Origin: Thauera linaloolentis 47Lol = DSM 12138
GTDB lineage: Bacteria; Pseudomonadota; Gammaproteobacteria; Burkholderiales; Rhodocyclaceae
NCBI RefSeq assembly: GCF_000310205.1
Contig: NZ_AMXE01000007.1
Location: 27,418 to 91,417, forward strand
Direction of reading: 5' to 3'
Length of the DNA: 64,000 nucleotides
Positions 53,741-62,421 of this stretch are shown here, in pieces (position 1 is the first letter of the stretch; each line of letters opens with the position of its first letter). The notes under the pieces are model-generated. The model worked only from the letters and a program-made list of their open reading frames with translations, was not told the DNA's origin and did not search any database. The position numbers and the translations under genes are program-made.

Positions 53741-54789
53741 TGAGCGAAACGAAATCCCTGCAGGGCCGCAAGGTCGTCCTGCACGACATGTGCCTGCGCG
53801 ACGGCATGCATGCCAAGCGCGAACAGATCGGCGTCGAGCAGATGGTGAAGGTCGCCACCGCGCTCGACGACGCCGGCGTCCCCTACATCCAGGTTACGCA
53901 CGGCGCGGGCTTGGGCGGCAACTCGCTGCAGCACGGCTTCGCGCTGGCGAGCAACGAGGAATACATCGCCGCCGTGGCGTCGCGGATGAAGCAGGCCAAG
54001 GTCTCGGTGCTGCTGATCCCCGGCCTGGGGACGATGAAGGAACTGCAGGCGGCCTTCGACGCCGGCGCGCGCAGCGTGCATGTGGCGACGCACTGCACCG
54101 AGGCCGACACCTCGCCGCAGCACATCGCCTTCGCGCGCAAGCTCGGCATGGACACCACCGGCTTCCTGATGATGGCCCACCTCAACGACCCGGCCGGCAT
54201 CGCCGCGCAGGGCAAGCTGATGGAGTCCTACGGCGCCCACACGGTGTACGTCACCGATTCGGCCGGCTACATGCTGCCGGAGGACGTGCGCGTGCGCGTC
54301 GCCGCGTTGCGCGCGGTGCTCGACCCGACGACCGAGATCGGCTTCCACGGCCATCACAACCTGGGCATGGGCATCGCCAACTCGATCGCGGCGATCGAGG
54401 CCGGCGCCACCCGTATCGACGGTTCGGTGGCCGGGCTGGGCGCGGGCGCGGGCAACACCCCGCTGGAGGTGTTCGCCGCGGTGTGCGAGCGCATGGGCAT
54501 GGAGACCGGCGTGGACCTGTTCAAGCTGATGGATGCCGCCGAGGACATCATCGTGCCGATGATGGATCACCTGGTACGGGTCGACCGCGAGTCGCTGACG
54601 CTGGGCTTCGCCGGGGTGTATTCCACCTTCCTGTTGCATGCAAGGCGCGCGGCCGAGCGCACCGGGGTCTCCGCGCGCGACATCCTCGTTGAGCTTGGGC
54701 GCAAGAAGATGATCGGCGGCCAGGAAGACATGATCATGGATACCGCCATGACCATGGCCAAGGCGCGTGGGCTGGAGGGCGTGGCCTGA
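53740..54789 (+). CDS. dmpG: 4-Hydroxy-2-oxovalerate aldolase
   Basis: 349 aa. Splits 4-hydroxy-2-oxovalerate into pyruvate and acetaldehyde; works as a complex with DmpF. HMG-CoA-lyase-like barrel: [17 protein letters not shown] (Arg-Asp catalytic pair), [31 protein letters not shown] and [42 protein letters not shown] (metal-binding His pair). The ATG at 53740 shares a base with the dmpF stop; an in-frame GTG directly precedes it. Confidence 0.95.
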   Translation: MSETKSLQGRKVVLHDMCLRDGMHAKREQIGVEQMVKVATALDDAGVPYIQVTHGAGLGGNSLQHGFALASNEEYIAAVASRMKQAKVSVLLIPGLGTMKELQAAFDAGARSVHVATHCTEADTSPQHIAFARKLGMDTTGFLMMAHLNDPAGIAAQGKLMESYGAHTVYVTDSAGYMLPEDVRVRVAALRAVLDPTTEIGFHGHHNLGMGIANSIAAIEAGATRIDGSVAGLGAGAGNTPLEVFAAVCERMGMETGVDLFKLMDAAEDIIVPMMDHLVRVDRESLTLGFAGVYSTFLLHARRAAERTGVSARDILVELGRKKMIGGQEDMIMDTAMTMAKARGLEGVA

Positions 54790-55547
54790 TGTCCGGGGAG
54801 CCGTCCGAACTCGCGGTGGTGGTCGGCGCGACCGGCGCCTTCGGCCAGCAGATCGTCGCCCGCCTGTGCGATCGCGGGCTGGGCGTGGTGGCGGTGTCGC
54901 GCACCGCGGCCGCGCTCGACGCGCTGCTCGCGCGCCATCCGAGGGTGCGCGCCTGCGTCGCCGACATCGCCGCCGACGAGGCCGTCGCGCAGATCGCCGC
55001 CAGCGTCGACCGTCCGGTGCGGATGGTGGTGCATGGCCCCGGCGTCGCGGTGGCCGGCGGCATCGCCTCGGTACCGACGGCGGCGGTCGTGGATGCGGTC
55101 AACATCAAGGTGGGCGGCATGCTGCGGCTGGTGCGCGCGGTGGCGCCGCGATTGGTGCGCGGTTCGCGGCTGGTCGCGATCGGCGGACACTACGGGCTGG
55201 AGCCGACCGCCTACGCTGCCGCCGCGGGCATCGCCAACGCGGCGCTGGGCAACCTGATGCGGCAATTGAGCCTTGCCCACGGCGCGGCCGGCGTCACCGC
55301 CCACCTGATCGCGCCCGGGCCGGCCGACACCGAACGCCTGCACCGCGTCGCCGCCGACCGCGCCGCGCTGCGCGGCATCACGGTCGAGGACGTGATGGCG
55401 CAGATGCGGGCCGAATCCTCCATCGGCGCGTTCACGACGCCGGCGCAGGTGGCCTGGGCGGTGGCCCTGCTGCTCGACCCCGAAGCCGACGCGATGACCG
55501 GCAGCACTTTCATGCTCGACGCCGGACGGCGGCGCGGACTGCCTTGA
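54789..55547 (+). CDS. Short-chain dehydrogenase-like protein with altered active site
   Basis: 252 aa. Rossmann fold with the SDR dinucleotide motif GATGAFGQQI and the C-terminal signature AMTGSTFMLDAG. The catalytic triad looks broken: the usual Ser strand reads VAIGGHYG, and aligning ANAALGNLMRQLS with the SKAAL helix puts Ala and Asn at the Tyr and Lys positions. It may have lost oxidoreductase activity or use other residues. Overlaps dmpG by one base, so it is part of the lower operon, but has no counterpart in the classical dmp operon. Confidence 0.78.
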   Translation: MSGEPSELAVVVGATGAFGQQIVARLCDRGLGVVAVSRTAAALDALLARHPRVRACVADIAADEAVAQIAASVDRPVRMVVHGPGVAVAGGIASVPTAAVVDAVNIKVGGMLRLVRAVAPRLVRGSRLVAIGGHYGLEPTAYAAAAGIANAALGNLMRQLSLAHGAAGVTAHLIAPGPADTERLHRVAADRAALRGITVEDVMAQMRAESSIGAFTTPAQVAWAVALLLDPEADAMTGSTFMLDAGRRRGLP

Positions 55548-55584
55548 GCCGCAAGGCCGAGGCTTGCCTGACAAGGAGACCCAC

Positions 55585-56016
55585 ATGCCGGTCGTCAATT
55601 TCCACCTGGTCGAAGGACGGGCGACGCCGCAGCAGGAAGCGGCGCTGCTGAAGGGCGCCTGCGCGCTCTACTGCGAGGTGCTGCGCGCGTCGCTGGAGCG
55701 GGTGCGGGCCTTCATCACGCGGCACGCGCCGGCGCACGTGCTGGTCGCCGGCGAACTGGTCGGCGACGACGGGCCGCATGCTCCGGTGTTCGACTTCATC
55801 GTCCTCGAAGGCCGGCCGCTGGAAGAGCGCCAGCGCCTGCTCGCCGGTTTCACCACGCTGCTCGTCGATATCCTGGGCGTGGAGCGGGCGCTGGTCAGGG
55901 GTAGCTGCACCCCCGTGCATCCGGAGAACTGGGCGATCGGCGGCCGCCCGGCGAGCGAGCTGCGCGCCGACGAAGTGCGCGCACGGGCACAGCGGGCGGC
56001 GGACGGCGCAGCGTGA
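55585..56016 (+). CDS. Tautomerase-superfamily protein, fused two-module type
   Basis: 143 aa, twice the size of a 4-oxalocrotonate tautomerase. Each half has a beta-alpha-beta module, starting MPVVNFHLVEGRATPQQEAAL and, near residue 72, PVFDFIVLEGRPLEERQRLL. Pro follows the initiator Met, so the catalytic amino-terminal proline is kept; the C-terminal HPENWAIGG fits the superfamily. Such fused forms include cis-CaaD and MSAD-like enzymes. In this operon it may isomerise a substituted oxalocrotonate, alongside DmpI. AAGGAGA precedes the ATG. Confidence 0.75.
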   Translation: MPVVNFHLVEGRATPQQEAALLKGACALYCEVLRASLERVRAFITRHAPAHVLVAGELVGDDGPHAPVFDFIVLEGRPLEERQRLLAGFTTLLVDILGVERALVRGSCTPVHPENWAIGGRPASELRADEVRARAQRAADGAA

Positions 56017-56375
56017 TGGGGGCGGGGCCGGGGCGCGTGAAGCACGACGTCGAGATCGCCGGCACCGGCGAGCACTACGCCTGCGGCAGCGACGAATCGG
56101 TGCTCGACGGCATGGCGCGGCTCGGCCGGCGCGGCATTCCGCTGGGGTGCAGGGGCGGTGGCTGCGGCGTGTGCAAGATCCGCATCACCGCGGGGCGCTA
56201 CCGCTGCCGGGCGATGAGCCGCCAGCACGTCGGCGCCGACGAACTGGCGGCGGGCGTGGTGCTGGCGTGCCGGGTCATGCCGGAAAGCGATCTGGTGCTC
56301 CAAGTGTTGGGCAAGATGCAGAAATGCATGGGCGTGGGGCGCCCGGCGCCCGCAGCGGATGGCACCGGCGAATGA
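56016..56375 (+). CDS. dmpQ: Plant-type 2Fe-2S ferredoxin (DmpQ/XylT-like)
   Basis: 119 aa. The iron-sulfur loop is GCRGGGCGVCKIRI (C-x4-C-x2-C) with the fourth Cys in LACRV. The KIRI, RCRAMSRQHV and KMQKCM segments match XylT/DmpQ, which re-reduce the iron of catechol 2,3-dioxygenase after inactivation. Normally the gene sits next to the dioxygenase gene; here it is last in the lower operon, 12 kb from dmpB. The ATG at 56016 overlaps the tautomerase stop by one base. Confidence 0.88.
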   Translation: MGAGPGRVKHDVEIAGTGEHYACGSDESVLDGMARLGRRGIPLGCRGGGCGVCKIRITAGRYRCRAMSRQHVGADELAAGVVLACRVMPESDLVLQVLGKMQKCMGVGRPAPAADGTGE

Positions 56376-56445
56376 CGCTCCGGGGCCGGGCCGTCGTATA
56401 CTCTTGCGCCCTCCGGCTTCCGTCTCCACTATCGCCCTGCCTGCC

Positions 56446-57564
56446 ATGCCGCCTGACCGCATCGACCCCGCCCAATACGAATCGCAACTGGCCGGCAAGC
56501 TCGCCGCCTTCAAGCGGGATTTCGCCGATTTCGGCCTGCCCGAGTCCGAAGTCTTCCGCTCGGCGCCGCTGCACTATCGCATGCGCGCGGAGTTCCGCAT
56601 CTGGCACCACGGCGGGCGCATCGACTACGCGATGTTCGAAACCGCCGGCGACGAAAAGAAAGTCGTGCTGATCGACGATTTTCCCGCTGCGGTCCAGCCG
56701 ATCTGCGAATTGATGCCGCGCCTGCGCGATGCCTTGCAGGATTGCGAAGTGCTCAAGCGCAAGCTGTTCCAGGTCGAATTCCTCGCCACGCACAGCGGCG
56801 AACTGATGGTGTGCCTGATCTACCACCGCCCGCTCGGCGAGGACTGGACCACGGCCGCGCAGGCATTGGCGGACCGCTTCGGCGTGCAGCTCATCGGCCG
56901 CAGCCGCAAGCAGAAGATCGTGCTCGGCCGCGACTGGCTGCTGGAATCCTTCGAACTCGACGGCCGCATGCTGCGCTACCAGCAGATCGAAGGCAGCTTC
57001 ACCCAGCCCAATGCCGGCGTCAACCGGCAGATGCTGGGCTGGGCCCGCAGCCAGGCGGCCGATGCCGGCGGCGACCTGCTGGAGCTGTACTGCGGCAACG
57101 GCAACTTCACCGTGGCGCTGGCGCCAGCCTTCGACAAGGTGCTGGCGACCGAGGTCAGCAAGTCCTCGGTGCGCGCGGCGAACTACAACCTGGAAGCCAA
57201 CGGCATCGGCAACGTCACGATGGTGCGGATGTCGAGCGACGAGATCAGCGACGCGCTGGCCGGCGGGCGGGAATACCGCCGCATGAAGGAAATCGACCTC
57301 GGCGGCTATCGCTTCTCGACGCTGTTCGTCGATCCGCCGCGCAGTGGGCTGGACGCGGCCACGGTCGAACTCGCCCGCGGCTTCGAGCGCATCCTCTACG
57401 TGTCGTGCAATCCGGCCACGCTGCGCGACAACGTCGCCGCGCTGCACGATACGCACGAGATCGCGGCGGCGGCGGTGTTCGACCAGTTTCCCTATACCCC
57501 TCATCTCGAAAGCGGCCTGCTGCTGAAGCGGCGTCCGGCCGCTGAGCGGCCACGAAGCCATTAA
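56446..57564 (+). CDS. trmA: tRNA (uracil(54)-C5)-methyltransferase
   Basis: 372 aa. Makes ribothymidine at position 54 of tRNA (and U341 of tmRNA). TrmA-specific start (YESQLAGKLAAFKRDF), HYRMRAEFRIWHHGGRIDYAMFE, SAM motif LLELYCGNGNFTVALA, DPPRSGLD, and the catalytic Cys in ILYVSCNPATL. It lacks the iron-sulfur cysteines of RumA/RlmD. A -10-like TATACT is at 56397-56402. The ATG at 56446 matches the family N terminus. Confidence 0.93.
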   Translation: MPPDRIDPAQYESQLAGKLAAFKRDFADFGLPESEVFRSAPLHYRMRAEFRIWHHGGRIDYAMFETAGDEKKVVLIDDFPAAVQPICELMPRLRDALQDCEVLKRKLFQVEFLATHSGELMVCLIYHRPLGEDWTTAAQALADRFGVQLIGRSRKQKIVLGRDWLLESFELDGRMLRYQQIEGSFTQPNAGVNRQMLGWARSQAADAGGDLLELYCGNGNFTVALAPAFDKVLATEVSKSSVRAANYNLEANGIGNVTMVRMSSDEISDALAGGREYRRMKEIDLGGYRFSTLFVDPPRSGLDAATVELARGFERILYVSCNPATLRDNVAALHDTHEIAAAAVFDQFPYTPHLESGLLLKRRPAAERPRSH

Positions 57565-57668
57565 CCCGGCAATCAAATACCGTTCGGGCTGAGCCTGTCG
57601 AAGCCTGCTTCGCGCAACGCCCTTCGACAGGCTCAGGGCGAACGGGCTTGCCTGTTTCATTGCCGGGT
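57564..57668. repeat. REP-type palindrome nested in an outer inverted repeat after trmA
   Basis: Inner element 57580-57645: CCGTTCGGGCTGAGCCTGTC with GAAG and its near-perfect complement, separated by 17 bases; this is the widespread CTGAGCCTGTCGAAG REP sequence. It is framed by ACCCGGCAAT (57564-57573) and ATTGCCGGGT (57659-57668), a perfect 10-bp inverted repeat beginning on the last base of the trmA stop. The RNA would form one long hairpin. The remaining 57669-57813 shows nothing else. Confidence 0.85.
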
Positions 57669-57813
57669 CAATAATGCGGCGCTGATCGGAGAGGGCGCGT
57701 TGCGCTGCGGCAGCCCGGGTCGACGCGGGCGGTGCAGGGTGGTAAATACAGGGCTTCCGGCACGAGGGCCTGAAGCCCGTGCCAATCCCGTTGCCAACCG
57801 GACCCGTGACACG

Positions 57814-59628
57814 ATGCCTTCCGCCTTGCCCGCCGTCGAATACCGTATCCGCCCCGCCAATCCCGGCGCCCATCTTTTCCATGTGAGCTGCACCGTCCGC
57901 GATCCCGATCCGGCCGGGCAGATCTTCCGCCTGCCGGCGTGGATTCCGGGCAGCTACATGATCCGCGAGTTCGCACGCAACATCGTCACGCTGCGCGCCG
58001 AACTGGATGGCGAAGCCTGGCCGATCGACAAACTCGACAAGCACACTTGGCGCGCCGCGCCGGTGCCGGACGGCGGCGTGCTCAGCCTGCATTACGAAGT
58101 CTACGCTTGGGATCTGTCGGTACGCGCCGCCCACCTGGACGGCACCCACGGCTTCTTCAACGGCACCAGCGTGTTCCTGGCGGTGGAAGGACGCAGCGAT
58201 CGTCCCTGCCTGGTGGACATCGAGCGGCCGGACGGCGCCGAATACCGCGACTGGAAAGTCGCCACTGCGCTGCCGCTCGCACGCGGCGTGGCCGGGGCGG
58301 CGCGGCCCTATGGCTTCGGCTGGTATCGCGCCGCCGACTACGACGAGTTGATCGACCATCCGGTCGAGATGGGCAGTTTCACCCTCGGCCATTTCGACGC
58401 CGCCGGCGTGACCCACGACATCGTGCTGACCGGCCGCCACGACTGCGATCTCGAACGCCTGTGCGAGGACTTGCGCCGCGTGTGCGAATGGCAGATCGCG
58501 CTGTTCGGCGCGCCGCCGCCGATGGACTACTACGCCTTCCTGACCATGGTGGTGGGCGAGGGCTACGGCGGACTGGAGCACCGCGCCTCGACCGCGCTGC
58601 TGTGCAGCCGCGCCGAGCTGCCGTGGAAGGGCATGGAAGGCCTGCCCGACGGTTACAAGAGCTTCCTCGGCCTGTGCAGCCACGAGTATTTCCACACCTG
58701 GAACGTCAAGCGCATCAAGCCGGCGGCGTTCACGCCCTACGACCTCACGCAGGAAAACTACACCCGCCTGCTGTGGGCCTTCGAAGGCTTCACCTCCTAC
58801 TACGACGACCTCGCGCTGGTGCGCAGCGGCGTGATCGCGCCCGACGATTACCTCGGTCTGCTCGGCAAGACCGTTTCCGCCGTGCTGCGCGGCAGCGGGC
58901 GGAGCAAGCAGAGCGTGGCGGAGTCGTCCTTCGACGCGTGGACCAAGTATTACCGCCAGGACGAGAACGCGCCCAACGCCATCGTCAGCTATTACGCCAA
59001 GGGCGCGCTGATCGCGCTCGCGCTCGACCTGCAGCTGCGTGCCGGCAGCGACGGACGAAGCAGCCTGGACGACGTGATGCGCCTGCTGTGGCAGCGCCAC
59101 GGCCAGACCGGGCTGGGGGTGGCGGAAGAAGGCGTCTTCGACGCGGTGCGCGAGGCGGGCGGCGGCACGCTGGGACCGAAGCTGGCGCGCTGGCTGAAGA
59201 AGACGGTCGAAGGCACGGACGACCTGCCGCTGGCGCGGCTGCTGAAAGGCTTCGGCATCGACTGGCAGGCCGAGCCGACGACCGCGGCGCCTGCGCTCGG
59301 CGTCAAGCTGGCAGCCGGCAATGGCGAATGCAGGCTCGCCAGCGTCTACGACGGCGGCGCGGCGCAGGCCGCCGGGTTGTCGGCCGGCGACGTGCTGATC
59401 GCGCTCGACGGCCTGAAGCTGGGCAGCGGCAAGGCGCTCGACGACATGCTCGCCCGGCGCCAGCCTGGCGATGAGGTGGAGATCCACGCCTTCCGCCGCG
59501 ACGAGCTGATGGTGTTCAGGCTTGCGCTGGACGAAGCCGCGGCCGACAAGATCAGCCTCGCGCCCTCGGCCAGGGCCCCGGCGGCGGCGCTGAAGCTGCG
59601 CCAGGGCTGGCTGGGCCATCCGGGCTGA
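57814..59628 (+). CDS. M61-family aminopeptidase with PDZ domain
   Basis: 604 aa. N-terminal beta domain (VEYRIRPANPGAHLFHVSCTV, IPGSYMIREFARNI) and a thermolysin-like domain with HEYFHTWNVKRIKP (zinc His pair and catalytic Glu), the third ligand Glu in LLWAFEGFTSYYDDLAL, and GGLEH upstream. The C-terminal PDZ-like domain spans about 505-580 (VYDGGAAQAAGLSAGDVLIALDGL). No signal peptide is evident with this start, so it is probably cytoplasmic. Family members cleave N-terminal glycine; the substrate in bacteria is unclear. Confidence 0.88.
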   Translation: MPSALPAVEYRIRPANPGAHLFHVSCTVRDPDPAGQIFRLPAWIPGSYMIREFARNIVTLRAELDGEAWPIDKLDKHTWRAAPVPDGGVLSLHYEVYAWDLSVRAAHLDGTHGFFNGTSVFLAVEGRSDRPCLVDIERPDGAEYRDWKVATALPLARGVAGAARPYGFGWYRAADYDELIDHPVEMGSFTLGHFDAAGVTHDIVLTGRHDCDLERLCEDLRRVCEWQIALFGAPPPMDYYAFLTMVVGEGYGGLEHRASTALLCSRAELPWKGMEGLPDGYKSFLGLCSHEYFHTWNVKRIKPAAFTPYDLTQENYTRLLWAFEGFTSYYDDLALVRSGVIAPDDYLGLLGKTVSAVLRGSGRSKQSVAESSFDAWTKYYRQDENAPNAIVSYYAKGALIALALDLQLRAGSDGRSSLDDVMRLLWQRHGQTGLGVAEEGVFDAVREAGGGTLGPKLARWLKKTVEGTDDLPLARLLKGFGIDWQAEPTTAAPALGVKLAAGNGECRLASVYDGGAAQAAGLSAGDVLIALDGLKLGSGKALDDMLARRQPGDEVEIHAFRRDELMVFRLALDEAAADKISLAPSARAPAAALKLRQGWLGHPG

Positions 59629-59704
59629 CGCCGCCGGCCGCCGATTCAGGCTGTGTTCAGGCAGCCCGTCATACGCTCGGGCATCGTCAATCGGAGGCTC
59701 AACG

Positions 59705-61036
59705 ATGAAACCGATCAAGGCGGGCCTGCTGGCCCTGCTCGGCGGGCTGACCATGCTCTGGCTGCTGGCGGACACCTTTCTGCCCCAGCCCTTCGGCTAT
59801 TTTCCGCTGCGCAAGGTGATGGTGCAGTACTCCGGCGTCATCGCCATGGGCGCCATGAGCGCGGCCATGGTGCTGGCCCTGCGCCCGCTGCGGCTGGAGC
59901 CGCTGTTCGGCGGCCTGGACAAGATGTACCGCCTGCACAAATGGCTGGGTGTCGCTGCGCTGGTGTCGGGCACCATCCATTGGGTGTTCGCCAAGGGCAC
60001 GAAGTGGGCCGTCGGCTGGGGCTGGCTGGTGAAGCCGGGCAAGGGCGGCGGCGCGCAGGCATACGACGGCGTCGAGGCGCTGTTGCGCACGCAGCGCGGG
60101 TTGGCCGAAAGCGTCGGCGAGTGGACTTTCTATGCAGTCGTGATCCTGATCGTGCTGGCGCTGGTCAAGCGCTTCCCCTACCGCCTGTTCGCCAGGACCC
60201 ATACGTTGCTGGCCGCCGGCTACCTGCTGCTGGTCTTCCACAGCGTCATCCTGATCGAGCACGACTACTGGACCCAGCCGATCGGTATCGCCATGGCGCT
60301 GCTGATGGCAGCGGGCAGCCTGGCCGCCTGTATCGGCCTGGCCGGGCGCATCGGCCACGGGCGCCGCACGGGCGGGCGCATCGCGGCGCTGACCCACTAC
60401 CCCGAAATGCACACGCTGGTCACCCGCATCCAGCTCGACGAGGGCTGGAAAGGGCACGAGGCCGGGCAGTTCGCCTTCGTCACCTCCGACCGCCGCGAGG
60501 GCGCGCACCCCTATACCATCGCGTCGGCATGGGACCCGGACACGCGGCAGATCACCTTCGTCACCAAGGGGCTGGGCGACCATACCCGCCGCCTGCCGGA
60601 GCGCCTGAAAGCCGGCGACCCGGTGACGGTCGAAGGGCCCTACGGGCGCTTCACCTTCTCGGACCGGCGGCCCCAGATCTGGATCGGTGCGGGCATCGGC
60701 ATCACGCCCTTTCTGGCCCGTCTGCAGTACCTGGCCGGGCATCGCGGCGAAAACCGGGATGTCGACCTGTTCCACCCCACGGCCGCGCTGGCGCCGCAAG
60801 CCCGTGACATCCTCACCGAATCGGCCAGGGCCGCCGGTGCCCGGCTGCACCTGCTGGTGGGCGACGGCGACGGCCGGCTGGACGGCGAGCGCCTGCGCCG
60901 GACGGTGCCGGGCTGGAAGGACGCCAGCATCTGGTTCTGCGGCCCGTCAGCCTTCGGCCGGGCCCTGCGCGCCGACCTGATCGCCCACGGGCTCGCCCCC
61001 GAAGCCTTCCATCAGGAGCTGTTCGAGATGCGCTGA
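59705..61036 (+). CDS. Ferric-reductase-like transmembrane flavoprotein
   Basis: 443 aa. Six N-terminal membrane helices with heme-binding His positions (LHKWLGVAALVSGTIHW, RTHTLLAAGYLLLVFHS). A cytoplasmic ferredoxin-reductase module follows: HPYTIAS for FAD, VEGPYGRF, WIGAGIGITPFLARL for NAD(P), and WFCGPSAFG. This is the FRD/NOX-like layout that moves electrons across the membrane. GGAGG lies just upstream. Its 3' end overlaps the convergent MATE gene by 25 bp. Substrate (iron, oxygen or another acceptor) is unknown. Confidence 0.82.
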   Translation: MKPIKAGLLALLGGLTMLWLLADTFLPQPFGYFPLRKVMVQYSGVIAMGAMSAAMVLALRPLRLEPLFGGLDKMYRLHKWLGVAALVSGTIHWVFAKGTKWAVGWGWLVKPGKGGGAQAYDGVEALLRTQRGLAESVGEWTFYAVVILIVLALVKRFPYRLFARTHTLLAAGYLLLVFHSVILIEHDYWTQPIGIAMALLMAAGSLAACIGLAGRIGHGRRTGGRIAALTHYPEMHTLVTRIQLDEGWKGHEAGQFAFVTSDRREGAHPYTIASAWDPDTRQITFVTKGLGDHTRRLPERLKAGDPVTVEGPYGRFTFSDRRPQIWIGAGIGITPFLARLQYLAGHRGENRDVDLFHPTAALAPQARDILTESARAAGARLHLLVGDGDGRLDGERLRRTVPGWKDASIWFCGPSAFGRALRADLIAHGLAPEAFHQELFEMR

Positions 61037-62421
61037 CGCGCCATCACCCGCGTCAGCAGCCAGCCGAACAGGGCGGTCGCCAGCACGGTCGCGGCCACGC
61101 TGGCCTCCCAGAAGCCGGCGATGCTGGGGGCCGCCTCGCGGCCGAAGGCGTGATAGGTGGCCCAGTAGCCGCCGCCCAGGCCGACGCCCCAGAAGCACAG
61201 GGTGTGCAGCAGCATCGGCAGCAGCGTGACCTTGAAGCCGCGCAGGGCATGTGCGGCCACGGTCTGTATCGAATCGGTCAACTGGTAGATGCAGATGTAG
61301 ACGATGAGGCCGAGCGCCACCGCGCGCACCGCCGGATCGGTGGAGGACAGCCCGATCAGCGGTTCGCGCAGCAGCCACAGGCCGATGCCGATCAGCATCG
61401 CGAAGCCGGACGTCAGCCACAGGCTGACCCTCACCGTCGCGCGTGCGCGCGCCCAGTCGTGCGCGCCGGCTGCCTGGCCGACCAGCACCAGGGTGGCGAT
61501 CGACATCGCCAGCGGCAGCATGTACACCAGCGCCGACAGGTTGGCGACCACCCGATGCCCGGCCACCGCTTCGGAACCGAGGCGGGCGGCGAAGAGCGCG
61601 ATGAGGGTGAACGAGGTGATCTCGATGAAGGTGGAAAACCCCATCGGCACGCCCAGGCGCAGCAGGGCGCGGATGTCGCGCGGGCGGGGTGCCTGCCAGC
61701 GCGAGAAGATCGCGTACTGGCGGTAGGCCGGGCTGCGCAGCAGGTGCAGCAGGCCGCAGCCCAGCCCCAGCCAACTGACGATGGCGGTCGAGATGCCGCA
61801 GCCGGTGGCGCCGAGCGGGGGCAGGCCGGCGAAGCCGAACAGGCCGTGGGCCAGCGCCCAGGCGAGCGGGATGTGCGCGCCGAGGGCGACGAAGCTGATG
61901 GCCATCAGCACCCGCGGCCGCCCGACGGCGTTGTTGAAGGCGTAGAAGGTGCGGTAGAGCAGCACCGCCGGCAGGCCGAATGCCACGGCCTGCAGGTAGG
62001 CACCGGCCCCCCGGGCGATGTCCGGCGGCACGCGGGTGAGCCGGAGCAGGGCGTCCGGGTGGGCGAGCATCAGGGTGCCGGGCACGGCCAGCATCAGCGC
62101 CAGCCAGAAGCCCTGCTGCAGCGCCGGCCCGATGGCGCCGACACGCCCGGCGCCGACGTGGTGGGCGATGGTCGGCGCCACCGCCTGCAGGATGCCGACC
62201 AGCAGCATCACCACCGAGATGTACAGCCCGTTGCCGACCGCGACCGCGGCCAGATCGGCCGTGCCGTAGCGGCCGGCGATCAGGGTGTCGGCGATCATCA
62301 TGCCCATCGACAGCACCTGCGCGACGAGCACGGGCCAGGCGTGATGCAGCAGCTGGCGGGTGATGAAGCCGGCCGACAGCGCCTCCGGCGGCGCAGGTTG
62401 GGCGGCGGCGGCGGTGCTCAA
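61012..62421 (-). CDS. MATE-family multidrug efflux protein
   Basis: 469 aa with twelve membrane helices. NorM-like features: WPVLVAQVLSMGMMIADTLIAGRYGTADLAAVAVGN, the second-half repeat LRLGVPMGFSTFIEITSFTLIALFAARLGSEAVAGHRV, and LVGQAAGAHDW. Exports cationic compounds using proton or sodium gradients. The start is inferred as TTG at 62421, overlapping the upstream stop as TTGA; no ATG lies between there and the first helix. Convergent with, and overlapping by 25 bp, the ferric-reductase-like gene. Confidence 0.85.
   Translation of the reverse strand: MSTAAAAQPAPPEALSAGFITRQLLHHAWPVLVAQVLSMGMMIADTLIAGRYGTADLAAVAVGNGLYISVVMLLVGILQAVAPTIAHHVGAGRVGAIGPALQQGFWLALMLAVPGTLMLAHPDALLRLTRVPPDIARGAGAYLQAVAFGLPAVLLYRTFYAFNNAVGRPRVLMAISFVALGAHIPLAWALAHGLFGFAGLPPLGATGCGISTAIVSWLGLGCGLLHLLRSPAYRQYAIFSRWQAPRPRDIRALLRLGVPMGFSTFIEITSFTLIALFAARLGSEAVAGHRVVANLSALVYMLPLAMSIATLVLVGQAAGAHDWARARATVRVSLWLTSGFAMLIGIGLWLLREPLIGLSSTDPAVRAVALGLIVYICIYQLTDSIQTVAAHALRGFKVTLLPMLLHTLCFWGVGLGGGYWATYHAFGREAAPSIAGFWEASVAATVLATALFGWLLTRVMARQRISNSS

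Noticed and set aside
56275..59775. A 1166-codon open frame on the minus strand covering trmA, the REP element and the M61 peptidase gene
   Set aside because: It is the antisense of two well-supported genes in GC-rich DNA. Its product contains the translated REP sequence and no recognisable domain.
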